From NCBI RefSeq assembly GCF_011397635.1, contig NC_064763.1, positions 24,813,437-24,877,436 of the forward strand: a DNA stretch of 64,000 bases. Reading direction: 5' to 3'. This DNA comes from Epinephelus fuscoguttatus (lineage: Eukaryota; Chordata; Actinopteri; Perciformes; Serranidae). Shown one piece after another: positions 10,642 through 20,240 of the stretch. Each line of letters begins with the position of its first letter. Position 1 is the first letter of the stretch. The notes beneath the pieces are model-generated. The model saw nothing but the letters and a program-made list of their open reading frames with translations, did not search any database and had not been told where the DNA came from. The position numbers and the translations under genes were made by a program.

Positions 10642-11239
10642 CCCTGCTCTCTGACTCATGTCAAGGAGGTCACAAGATGGTCAACAAGTTGGGAAAAAAC
10701 AAATATTTTTGCCCCTTTTTTTGGGATATATGTCTTTGTCTTATGTGCTTTTTTTCATGTAAAAAATGTAGATGATATTTTTCACGTCAGGCTTCTAAAA
10801 TTATTCAAATACAACAATTCAGACAGTGAAAGTGGCACAAGCAAAAAAGGGTTTGGGGCCTCTGACTTTCATGATCACAGCAAGACTGTCATTTTTATTT
10901 CTAAAGTTTTCTCCTCAATCAGATGAACGGATTATGTCTTTGCGACTACCTATAATGTAATGAGTAAGAAAAAAAATCTCATGTCAGACTAGCCTTATGT
11001 TTAGAAGAGCTAAATAACAGCCTAAGGACAATTGTGGCTTATATAACAGTATGTTCATTACTACTTTTTATCTTATATCTTCTAGATGTGGCAGAGGCTT
11101 ATTCCAGCTCCCTGTGAATAGATTATGTTTACATGTGACATCTTGAATATCCTAAATCCTAAACAGTATTTAATGTAAACACACTGTGGGATGGACCAGG
11201 ATGATCACGAGCAACCTCTGAGTATAAGCCTGAGTCTCA
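10642..11239. other. No gene seen
   Basis: Non-coding AT-rich sequence; nothing I can assign. Confidence 0.35.
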
Positions 11240-11760
11240 GAGAGAACAAAGACAAAGAGCAAAGTGAACCTGGTGCGCTTTGTGTTCACAAGGCACAGGT
11301 GAAGTGAAGCACAATGCGGATTTTTAGCGAACGGAACTCAGACCACCTTGTTCACTTCAGAGGGGTCTGAGCTCTGTTTGCTACAAGTCCACATTGTGCT
11401 TTGCCATTGTATTTAGCCCTCTAGATCACACGCTGTTACACTGGGACACTTGAAAAGACAGATGAAACCGTGCCGGCCTGTAACGCTTGCAACGGTCTAC
11501 AGCACAGAAACACTAAGGTTTTCCTCCAATTCTAAGTTCATCTTAAAACAAGAGGCTTCATAACCGCACTGCAGCGTCAAGGTAAGAACATAATTATACC
11601 AATATATATATTATATATAGTGTGAACAAAAAGAGGACTGAGCCCCCATCAGAGCTGAAGTGGACCAGAAAGAGAACTGAGTCCTCTTTGAAATGAACTG
11701 ACAATGTGAACACAAAAACAAAAGTCCCTTTTCTGTTGGTCCACTTTTTGGCACACTTCA
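11240..11760 (-). mobile_element. Inverted-repeat element, copy 1 (5' truncated)
   Basis: Read on the minus strand from 11760, this copy matches the plus strand of the neighbouring copy from about 11813. Shared landmarks in order are CCAAAAAGTGGA, AAGGGACTTTTGTTTTTGTG, CATTTCAAAGAGGACTCAGT, CTGCAGTGCGGTTATGAAG, TTGGAGGAAAACCTTAGTGT, GCAAGCGTTACAGGCC and TGTGATCTAGAGGGCTAAAT. It lacks the terminal 50 bp, so copies 1 and 2 abut at 11760/11761. The outer part (11248-11345) matches 12195-12300 in direct orientation, so there was a further rearrangement. Non-coding. Confidence 0.75.
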
Positions 11761-12393
11761 AGGGTGTTTTCACAATTCGTCCCTTTTAAAACAAACCGAA
11801 CTCAGTCCTCTTAAAGTGCACCAAAAAGTGGATCAACAAAAAAAGGGACTTTTGTTTTTGTGTTCACATTGTCAGTTCATTTCAAAGAGGACTCAGTTCT
11901 CTTTCTGATCACACTATAGCCTGTTTATAATATATAATGAAGTCTTTTTTTTTTTAATGGCACTGCAGTGCGGTTATGAAGCTCCACGCTTTCAGATGAA
12001 CTTAAAATTGGAGGAAAACCTTAGTGTTTCTGTTGCCATTTGATGTATTCTATATTCCACATCTGGAGACGTGCAGTATCTTCCATGAACCAAACTACTC
12101 CTCGTCTTGTGTCCTTGCAAGCGTTACAGGCCAACACGGTTTTGTCCGTTTTTTCAAGCATCCCAGGTCAACAGCATGTGATCTAGAGGGCTAAATACAA
12201 TGTCAAAGAGCAAAGCGAACCTGGAGCACTTTGTGTTCACAGAGCACAGGTTAAGTGAAGCACACTGTGGACTTGAAGCGAACCAGTTTGCTTCAGAGGG
12301 GTCTGAGTTCTCTTGGAGTGTTCATATATGAGCAAAAAATGCTGAGTCACAGCTCTGAGTCCGCTTAGAGGGCTGGAAAGTGTGAAAACACCT
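11761..12393 (+). mobile_element. Inverted-repeat element, copy 2 (complete ends)
   Basis: Starts AGGGTGTTTTCAC and ends with its complement GTGAAAACACCT at about 12382-12393, giving a MITE-like unit of about 630 bp. No coding frame. It is the best-preserved of three juxtaposed copies of this family. The superfamily is not certain from sequence alone. Confidence 0.75.
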
Positions 12394-12395
12394 TG

Positions 12396-12500
12396 ACACA
12401 CAAAAAGAACTGAGTCCCTTTTCTATCAGTCCACTTTTTGGTACACTTTAAGAAGACTGAGTTCGGTTTGTTTAAAAAGAACTATATGTGAAACACCCCT
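12396..12500 (-). mobile_element. Inverted-repeat element, copy 3 (terminal fragment)
   Basis: On the minus strand it reads AGGGGTGTTTCACATATAGT then AAACAAACCGAACTCAGTC, CCAAAAAGTGGACTGATAG and AAAAGGGACTCAG. This is the same terminal 100 bp as the start of copy 2. It abuts the end of copy 2, head to tail-end. Confidence 0.75.
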
Positions 12501-14570
12501 AATGAATCTGACCTTTCTTAGAGTGATATAATAGAGAGGTCATTTATTCTGGGCTGTGCAAGACATTGGAAAGTGACCTTCAACACTATGAATTCAGATA
12601 AAACCATAAAATCTGCAATATATGTACTTTTTTTTTTAGAATCAAAGGAAAATAAGATTATTTTATCAGCAACTAAAGCAAAACACAAAAGTTAAAAAAA
12701 GGATGAAATGCTACATGTTCACTTTTTTTTGGTTAACATCCACCCTTCTAAGCTTCTGTAATCATACCAAAGGCCACCTCAAATAGCAGTTTGTGAGTAT
12801 GAACACAGCTGTCATTACTCAGCATCGGGAGAGGAGTAAGGTGTTATTTGAGACCTGTGTTTGGGCGTGTCAACAGCACCGACACAAACTGTTTGGCAAC
12901 GTTTCAGTCGGCGCGAAAACTCTCCTCCAGGGTTAATGCGGTTTTCCTGTCATAATACAATGAAACAAACTGAAATGAAAGTAATAAGTGATAAACTGAC
13001 GGGATGATCTAAAATTAGGACGCACTCAAGGCTTTAGCTTTGAGCTAATTGCCCTCTTGTCGATCCACTTAATAGTTTCACTGCGATTATGATCTTAAAA
13101 GAAACCTCTTCGTTTCACAAAGGGAATAAAAGCCACAAGAAATATAAAGAAGGCCCTTTAATATAGTAACATTTACAGCAGGTAACAGGATGAATGTGAT
13201 GTGGGGGGTATATGTTGGACACAGATGCATAAAAAAGTTATTCATTTCACATTTAACACTGACTTTTTTTAGGAAGAAATGCCATTTCAGTTACATGCAA
13301 AGCCCCCATCTGTATGTCATACAAAAAACAATAAATATGATTATCTGGGGTCAAGTCTACCTTGGCAAATCATATTCTGGGTATACAGTAACAGATATTT
13401 AACATCTTGAGTGCCTTTTAAAATGACTCACACTTGTAAATGTACATAGAATAGTTACATGGCGATCGTTATAGCAGTATACATGGTAAATGACACCAGA
13501 GACCTACAGAATAGCTCGAGAGGCTGAGAAGATTAATGCTCTGCTGTCAACCCTGAAGCAGTGTCACGTCAGGAAGAACATCAGGGAGAGTTTTAATAAG
13601 AGTATATATAATTACACTGCATGTTAGCATACTGTTTTCAAAGCACGTTACTTTTTTTTTTTTTCTTTAAAAAGTGACATGAACTTTTCCACAAATGTTA
13701 AACCCTCATTAATCCAGATAAAACGCCTAAAACTACATTCTTATGTACAGCGTCAACGCCAGCAGAGGAGCAGATATGCACATGCAAGCACCAAAATCTG
13801 TCCGCTAGGATTTGCTAGTGACTGGCTGGTTACAATAATACAAGTCCAGAAAAAGAAAGGCTTTCTAGACCGACAGTAGCAGCTTAAACGGAAAAAAACG
13901 GAATGCTAAGATATGGTCCACATGAGAGAGAGATAATAATCAAGACTTGTGTAACATTAAAGTAGTGTTGAAGCTGTTGATCTGGCTGCATGCTGATGCC
14001 GACTGACTGCGCCCTCATCAAGTATCCAAACACATAAATGCATGTTTGGATATCTTCAGATATTCTTGCCACAGATAACTTCCACTTCACTGAAAACATT
14101 GTGATTGTGTAACTGATGAGGGCTCCGCAGAGAGACAGGAAGAGATAAGACAAGAGTGGAGTCAGGCTTCAGAACGGGTCGCTGCTGATTAAAGTGTGAA
14201 ACTGGTTCATGCTTCATGAAGACGCACACACACAAGTGCAGATGTTATCTTAGCGTTTTATCTTAGAAATGGCCTCCTCAGGGTAGACTGCACAGCCACG
14301 CTACCCTCAGAAATCTGATGACTGCGGTAGGAATGGTATTCTTGTAGTCATAAACCACAGAAAACATTGATGACATCTGTGGTATGACAATAAATTTCAC
14401 AAATGTGCTTTGGTCCCCAGTAAGTACAAGATTATCTGATGTGACTGGATCCACTTGTAGCAACAGTTTCAACTCATTTTCTCAACTTAATCGATAAGGT
14501 GAAGGAACCAGAGGACTATAAGTGAACAGATAAACTCTTTTAGTTTGTGACTGCCCAATTATGCACCAGC
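12501..14570. other. No gene seen; possible distal 3' UTR end of the zinc-finger gene
   Basis: No exon is visible on either strand. On the minus strand an ATTAAA polyadenylation-like hexamer lies at about 13158-13163, followed by T/G-rich sequence. If the zinc-finger gene at 15.9-17.8 kb had a very long 3' UTR it could end here, but this is speculative. The rest is AT-rich, with a T-run near 13651. Confidence 0.25.
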
Positions 14571-14584
14571 AAAATCTTGAATCA

Positions 14585-14734
14585 TGAGTGCCCAATAGCT
14601 CAGGGGGCGGAGCAGGCCTCCCAGAGGCTATGTCCTTGCTGCAGTGGCCTTGGGTTCAATGCCAGCCCACAGCCCTTTGCTGCACGTCATCCCCTCTTTC
14701 TCTCCCTCTTTCCACTTCAACAAAAATAATCTTT
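14585..14734 (+). mobile_element. tRNA-derived SINE with 14-bp target duplication
   Basis: The element carries an A-box-like tRNA region (AGCTCAGGGGGCGGAGCAGG), a B box (GGGTTCAATGCC), and a tRNA-unrelated body with CCCTTTGCTGC and CTCTTTCTCTCCCTCTTTCC. Perfect 14-bp direct repeats AAAATCTTGAATCA flank it at 14571-14584 and 14735-14748. It is the same family as the SINE at 27763 but shorter at the 3' side and more diverged. RNA polymerase III would transcribe such an element from the internal A and B boxes. Confidence 0.88.
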
Positions 14735-14748
14735 AAAATCTTGAATCA

Positions 14749-15947
14749 GACAAGATAAAAGTGCTGCAATAACTACATACAGCACAGCAGTGAGGATGAG
14801 TACTGAGGTAGAGCTGGGAGTCAGTATAACATCAATTATTATGATGGGAGACGGATATTATTTTGGGTTTTGGTTAAATTTGCTATTATTTAGAAGGTTT
14901 TTTTTTTCCGGCTCTTGAAAGACGCATTAAAGGGGGCAACCTGTATCTCATTAATAAAGTGAGTACACCATGTACAAAAGGCAGAGTCCTTACCGCAGCG
15001 AGTCGTCCTTTCTCTCTATCTTAAACTGTCCTATCAAATAAAGGCAAGAAGGCTGAAAAATTATCTTTAAAATGATGCATTTGAGTGAAAAAGCTAAAAC
15101 TTTTTGACAGTTTAATCAGCTGTTGCAGCTGAGTGAAATAAAGATGACCATGCATCCACACACTAACTGACATTTTATTTAAGTTAATAAATGTTGTGTA
15201 AAAGCACAAAATCAAAGCCTTGAAAAAAATATACTCTGATATTTGGATGAGTCAGTAATGCCCTGCTACATCATGCACATGATCTGTCCCCACATGAAGC
15301 ATGAACCAGCTCTCTGGATCCATTTCTATCTACTTGAGCAGCTCAGTGTTTTGGCAAAAGCACGCCTAATAAGTAACTGAAAATAATGCAACAGAAAATC
15401 TCACTAATGTGTGAAACTACAAAAAGCTTGTGATCAGTAACGTAACATAAAGTTTGTCTTGATTATAATCCAAGTGGGAAGTGTCTTGAACAGCAGCAGC
15501 AGCAGTAGTGACTCAGCTGATGAGTGAGTGAGTGTTCAAGGCACTTATATTTTTAAAGTGAGGAAACAGCTCTTTTCCACTTCTGCCATAAATTTCCCAA
15601 ATTGCTGCCGGGAAGGTAGCAAACCAGCAACTTCCTGTGCCAAGAACAACCTGTGCGCTACTGCTGCTGTTGCTTGATGAATGTCCGGACAAAAAAACAA
15701 AAACCAACTTGCTGTTGAAGAATGTACAGTGGATATTTAAAATGTTATTTTTACATCTCAGAATGTAAAACATGAAAATGCCAGACACTCCAAGGCTAGG
15801 GTTATAAGTAGCCTCATTCATTTCACCAGCATGGAACAGAGATGACCTATCCATCATGTCTACAAACTACACAAACACCTCATCCCATGTGTTGCAGCTG
15901 GAGTAGGTGTCATGATAACAACTGACAGTTACTCCTTTGATCATCCC
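14749..15947 (-). other. Likely 3' UTR and downstream flank of the zinc-finger gene
   Basis: The sequence lies directly downstream (minus-strand sense) of the zinc-finger stop codon. An AATAAA (TTTATT on plus) at about 15172-15180 is the nearest canonical polyadenylation hexamer, about 770 bp from the stop. A CAG/CTG-rich run sits at 15494-15508. No separate gene is seen. Confidence 0.4.
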
Positions 15948-16894
15948 CTACACACAGTCCACAACCGAGCTGTCATCCTCCTCAGCTCCCCACTCCCCAA
16001 ACCTCATCTGAGGGGACGGAGCTGCTGGATGGAGGTTGTTAATATCATCCATGGCATCTGGGTCTGTGTCATCACTGGCTCCGATCCCCATGTGACCGCC
16101 TTCCTCCCGATGCGTGCGGATGTGTTTCCGCAGCGCCGCGGGCTCCTTGAAGCTGCGGTTGCAGAAGGGGCAGCAGCACGGTCTCTCTCCGGTGTGGATG
16201 AGCTGATGGTGTTTGAGGTGCTGCAGGCGGCTCAGGCGCTTTCCACAGATGGCACACACGTACGGTTTCTCTCCGGTGTGTGTGCGCCTGTGTTTGCGCA
16301 AACCGTCCAAGTGGCGGAAGCAGTTTCCACACTCTGAACAAGAGTACGGTTTCTCGCCTGTGTGTATGCGCAGGTGGGTTTTAAGCGCACCTGACTCGCG
16401 GAAGCGACGGCCGCAGACTCCACACGGGTAGGGCTTCTCTCCGGTGTGGATGCGGATGTGCTTCTTCAGGCTGGAGATCAGACGGAAGGTCTTTCCGCAC
16501 TCCAGGCAGTGGTGAGGCCGATCACCAGAGGGCTCCCCTGCTGTGTCAGAGGCCGAAGGTCCTGCAGAGTCCTCTGCCCTGCCTGGTGAAACACTGTCTA
16601 CTCTCCCAGCTGCAGAAGTCCGAGCCAACTGTTTCTGTCCATCAAGTCCGCCCTGCTGCAAGGCATCATTGCATTCTCGCACAGGTCTTTGGTGACGCAG
16701 GGGCTGAGTAAAGGAGCGCTGGGAACCTCCTTCCCCTCCAACTTGAACATAGCCAAGGTCACTGTCCCCGACTCTGTTGTCGTTACGCAACCCAGGATCC
16801 TTCCTGGTGGGCTGACCGGAGCCTGAGGTTGGTCCCTGCTCCTCTTTAATCTCAAACCTGGAAGGTCCCCCTGGTCCCTGAGACTGCCTCTCGT
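15948..16894 (-). CDS. C2H2 zinc-finger protein, exon 2 (five fingers)
   Basis: This is the second and last coding exon of a 554-aa nuclear DNA-binding protein. The acceptor (TTTGTCTTCAG|AC) is clean and the split codon joins exon 1 in phase to give Asp 240. The exon has an acidic/low-complexity linker with a sumoylation-type IKEE motif (about residues 254-257). Five C2H2 fingers follow at about residues 369-389, 397-417, 425-445, 453-473 and 481-501. They are joined by classic TGEKP/TGERP linkers, all with C-X2-C-X12-H-X3-H spacing and intact ligands. An acidic tail after the last finger ends at TAG. No KRAB or SCAN domain is seen. The DNA target and orthologue cannot be told from sequence reading alone; fish genomes have many such genes. 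Confidence 0.93.
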
Positions 16895-17047
16895 CTGAAG
16901 ACAAACAGAAAAGGTTAACATAGAAGCAAACAAATATGGATCCATATATCCATTTGAAGAAAGTTACTGATTAATCTGCTCCGACTCAAAGTCAAAGGGC
17001 ACCCAGAATACAAAGTTTAACACTCATAGTACATATTGTATACTTAC
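16895..17047 (-). other. Intron of the zinc-finger gene, 153 bp
   Basis: Bounded by GTAAGTA at its 5' end (17041-17047) and TTTGTCTTCAG at its 3' end. It is a phase-1 intron. Its removal joins two long open frames exactly in register. Confidence 0.92.
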
Positions 17048-17765
17048 CTGGTCTGCTAGAATCGGAACACATGTGAGATGTGTTGGAAGCAAAGGAGTCC
17101 AGAGCGTGGTTAGTCACAGAGCCATCTGGCTGGATTGAAAGCTGGCACATTTTGTAGTCATCCCTCGGCTCAAACCCATGCAGCGAATCATCCACAGAGC
17201 CTCCGAGACCCAAGTCCACGCCGGCTCCATTCACATTCCTGGCGTTCTGGTGGTCCCGGTCCAAGCCTGAAGTCATTGAAGCCATGGAAGACAGCGATGG
17301 GGCGAAAACAGACTGACTGATGGACTGTGGGCCTGTGTATGAGATCTGCAGCTGGTCTATGAGCTTCTGAGCACTACACAGACACTCCTGCAGTGTCTTC
17401 AGCTCCCTCTCTGACACCTCCAGGCGCACTTTGAGTCTTTCATTCTCTTGTTCCTTGTGTAGCAACTCCTGCTGAGTCTCATTGAGCACAAGCACCACTT
17501 CGCCCAGGAGAGTGTCAACAGCAGCGGACATGGCAGTCTGAATAGTCGGGGCGAGGCGTGATTTCAGCGACGTTACGGTCATGCTGCCCTGCGAGGCTCC
17601 GTATGCACCCTTGTCTGCTTTCCGATCGTAGCAGGACTCGACCCCGGTCCTCTCCGGGATGTTGATTATACTTTGTTTACGGTTTCCACTGTGGACTGAG
17701 CTGTTGCCACTATTTGAAGGAGAGGAATCCATGCTGCCAGCATAGCCTGTCCTCCTGGAAGTCAT
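17048..17765 (-). CDS. C2H2 zinc-finger protein, exon 1 (coiled-coil N-terminus)
   Basis: Encodes residues 1-239 of the same protein as 15948-16894. A Ser/Asn-rich start (MTSRRTGYAGSMDSS...) leads into an amphipathic region at about residues 84-140 with heptad-like leucines (LLGEVVLVLNETQQELLHKE, then ENERLKVRLEVSERELKTLQ). This should form a coiled coil and probably mediates dimerisation or partner binding. Residues 140-239 are polar and probably disordered. The ATG at 17763-17765 is the first in frame. This coiled coil followed by a short C2H2 array is a layout I have seen in fish zinc-finger proteins annotated only as 'zinc finger protein-like', so no symbol is given. Confidence 0.9.
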
Positions 17766-18300
17766 AATTTTAATGTAGTCAGCTAGCTTTAATTCAGTTA
17801 GCTAGTGGTAACGGGGTATGCTAACGTTCAGGGCGCTACTAAAAAATGTCAAAACTAACTGGATTACTTGTGCGAGTTTTGTTGCTGAGATATATTTGAG
17901 TGAAGTGGCACCAAATTCATCCGCCTCATTAGCTGTTTAACTGGCGTCGCTGACAAAAACAATGTAGTCAACTCTTTGCTGGGCCTCCGCTAGCTAACAT
18001 TAGCCTGTTAGCTTTAGAGCCAACAACGCCACTCGGTCAAAGACGCACTCTTGCAAGGACTGTAACTCTGCAGGAGACACGTGCCGAGGGTCTTTAACGG
18101 CGTTATTCAAGTCCGTAAATTACTGTTCAAAGACTTTGATACCATGGCCCTCAGCAGCGACTCACCCATTTCCAGTTTGTGCCTGCAGAGCTGCTGTGAC
18201 TGTGCGCTGAGGCCTGTCGCACAGAAATGACGTCAGCAAAGGAGCGCAGCGACCAGGGTGCACTGTGCCCTGCGTATTGACTTCAGGGAGAGCTTTATCC
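17766..18300 (-). promoter_or_regulatory. 5' UTR and promoter of the zinc-finger gene, with a CRE site
   Basis: Upstream of the start codon lies a CpG-richer stretch. A perfect palindromic CREB/ATF site TGACGTCA is at 18228-18235, a usual position within proximal promoters. A consensus donor on the minus strand (GG|GTGAGT at about 18160-18167) could mark the end of a 5' non-coding exon, although no strong matching acceptor is seen just before 17765. On the plus strand a well-placed ATG at 18143 opens only 28 codons. Confidence 0.5.
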
Positions 18301-18840
18301 CTCAGCACGGCATTTTAAAGAATCCAGACTAATACTTTAATTAAATTACCATCTGCTGGTGTTACGTAGTTAGATTACAAAATGAATGTAATTATAATCA
18401 GTTACAGTTACTGAGAAAAAATATGTGATTAAATTACAGTGACACATCAAAGAATGTTGGTGAATACAAAATGAGTTAAATCCAAATTTTGTTAACATAA
18501 TCTATTTTCTCAGGGCATGCCTTTTTTTATTGACATACTGTTTAATAAACTAATAATGTCAGATATTACAAGACAATCAAAAAGCCAATAATGACAAAAC
18601 GTTTGTGATGCTGTGTCAGTAGAGATGCAGAGTAACGACAATTAATAGAAAATAGTTTGACACAAAAATAGAAGCAAAATTCAACAATCAAATTATTATA
18701 ATAAATATAAGACATATAATAATCTGAATTTGAGTACTTGATATTCATACCTCTTTTTTTTATATAATTGAAGTTTTTATAGCATTTAAATACAAAGGAA
18801 AACACATACATTCAGAAAGAAAAAAATACATTGAAAGGGG
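18301..18840. other. No gene seen
   Basis: AT-rich intergenic sequence; nothing assignable. Confidence 0.35.
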
Positions 18841-18960
18841 AAAAGTAAATAAATAAATAAATAAATAAAACATAAAAAAGATAAGTAAATAATAATAATA
18901 ATAATAAATAAAATAAAATAAAAATAAAATAAATAAAAATAAAAAATAAAATAAAATAAT
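18841..18960. repeat. A/T-rich simple repeat (AAATA/AATAA)n
   Basis: About 120 bp composed only of A and T with rare G or C, in 4- and 5-bp units. It abuts the TG microsatellite. Confidence 0.9.
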
Positions 18961-18971
18961 TATGATGATGA

Positions 18972-18985
18972 AGGTGTGTGCATGT

Positions 18986-19032
<47 letters not shown>

Positions 19033-19036
19033 CGTG
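18972..19036 (+). repeat. (TG)n microsatellite
   Basis: About 30 TG units with a few interruptions, ending in GCGTGCGTGCG. Confidence 0.97.
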
Positions 19037-19369
19037 CGAGTACATGTGGTGTGTGTGAATGCATCATGTACACAACATCTGTCCCACACCAAGTTATCAG
19101 AGCACTTTGTCAAACAGAAAAAATTACCACAAAAAACAGAAAAATAAATAAATTACTCCGAAAAACAGAAAAAAATACTCAGAAAAAAAGGGCTTTTTTA
19201 ATTTGTCAAGCGAATGCAATACGCTTCCGTACTTTAAAGCAAAACATGTAACAATATTCCCAAACATAGGCTATGTGACAGTTAAAGGGAAGCACAACTA
19301 TAGAGCACTTTAAAAAGATGTACCGACACAGTATTTTTAGGGAGGTATGCAGACCAAGAGGGGTGATGC

Positions 19370-20240
19370 TGATGGGTTGGTTTATTTATTAATCTGGGCT
19401 TGGTTGAGATGGGGTTTGTATATTTAATATCTAAGATTGTTGTTTATTTATCTATAATGGTTGTAAATATGTTTGGGATGGTTGTTGACAATATCTTTTT
19501 TTAAATGAGATATGAATACTGAGAAGGGGGTAAGATTATATAAGTGTACATTTCTTCCTGCTCCTTTTCGAGCGCATCTGTAGTTTTGTTTTTATTTTTT
19601 GTTTTGCTGGAAATTAAGTTATTCATTCATTCACATGTTGTGGTCTGGCCTAAAACTTGCCCCTTTCTTGTTGACCTTTTTTGACACTATCTCCAAAGCT
19701 TATGGCTGTAACATTGTGCCTTCTCCTACACTTGGTATTTTTGGTACATTCTCAGTTCTAGATCATTTCAATATCCCTGCTCACTTACAGAAGGTCATTG
19801 CCTTTTCCTCCCTGTTAGCTTCTATTTAATGGAAGGATGTGACCCCTCCGTCACACAGCCGATGGCTCAAAGATGTTATACAAACAAACTAACAAATTAA
19901 GGAATAAAAAACTTGCATCATGATGTACATGATGTATGAAGTACATATAGGACAGACCGTCTAGAGTAAGATCATAGTTCCAGGACAGGTATAGATTATT
20001 CACATACTTGATTAATGGGTCCTGGGTCCTGTAAAATCTCTTGATGGAGCTGTTGAGGGTGCATCTGATTTCTTCCAGCTTGATATTCATATTTGTTTTT
20101 CCTTTTTTTTGTTTTATGACTTGTCTGTTTCACTGTCTTTTCCTTCCATTTCTCTCTATATTTCTGTAGATGTCTGTACTTTGACATTTTAGCTTGCTTT
20201 TCTATCTGTGGGATCAATAAAGTTTTATCTTATGTCATCT
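19370..20240 (+). mobile_element. L1-type LINE remnant and 3' tail
   Basis: A degraded frame (19617-19880) matches the conserved C-terminal end of fish L1 ORF2: HMLWSGLKLAPF..., FSKAYG-like TISKAYG, IAFSSLLA, and further on WKD-type sequence read through stops. The sequence ends in ATCAATAAAGTTTTATC and then TCTCATCTCATC-type units, a LINE tail. No intact reverse transcriptase or endonuclease remains. Confidence 0.6.
19617..19880 (+). pseudogene. L1 ORF2 C-terminal fragment
   Basis: Open from about 19599 to 19829, then interrupted. Words such as HMLWSGLKL, FFDTISKAYGC and KVIAFSSLLA align by eye with the region after the reverse-transcriptase domain of fish L1 ORF2. Only this tail survives. 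Confidence 0.55.

Noticed and set aside
14585-14660. tRNA gene
   Set aside because: A and B boxes are present, but the sequence continues into a SINE body with target duplications; it is a retroposon, not a functional tRNA. The same applies to 27763-27840.
16072-16431. Extra open frames on both strands over the zinc fingers
   Set aside because: Shadows of the true zinc-finger frame, which has intact C2H2 ligands and linkers.
18143-18229. 28-codon plus-strand frame with a good Kozak ATG, considered as a divergent gene's first exon
   Set aside because: No donor in a useful place and no downstream exons; more likely part of the zinc-finger gene promoter.
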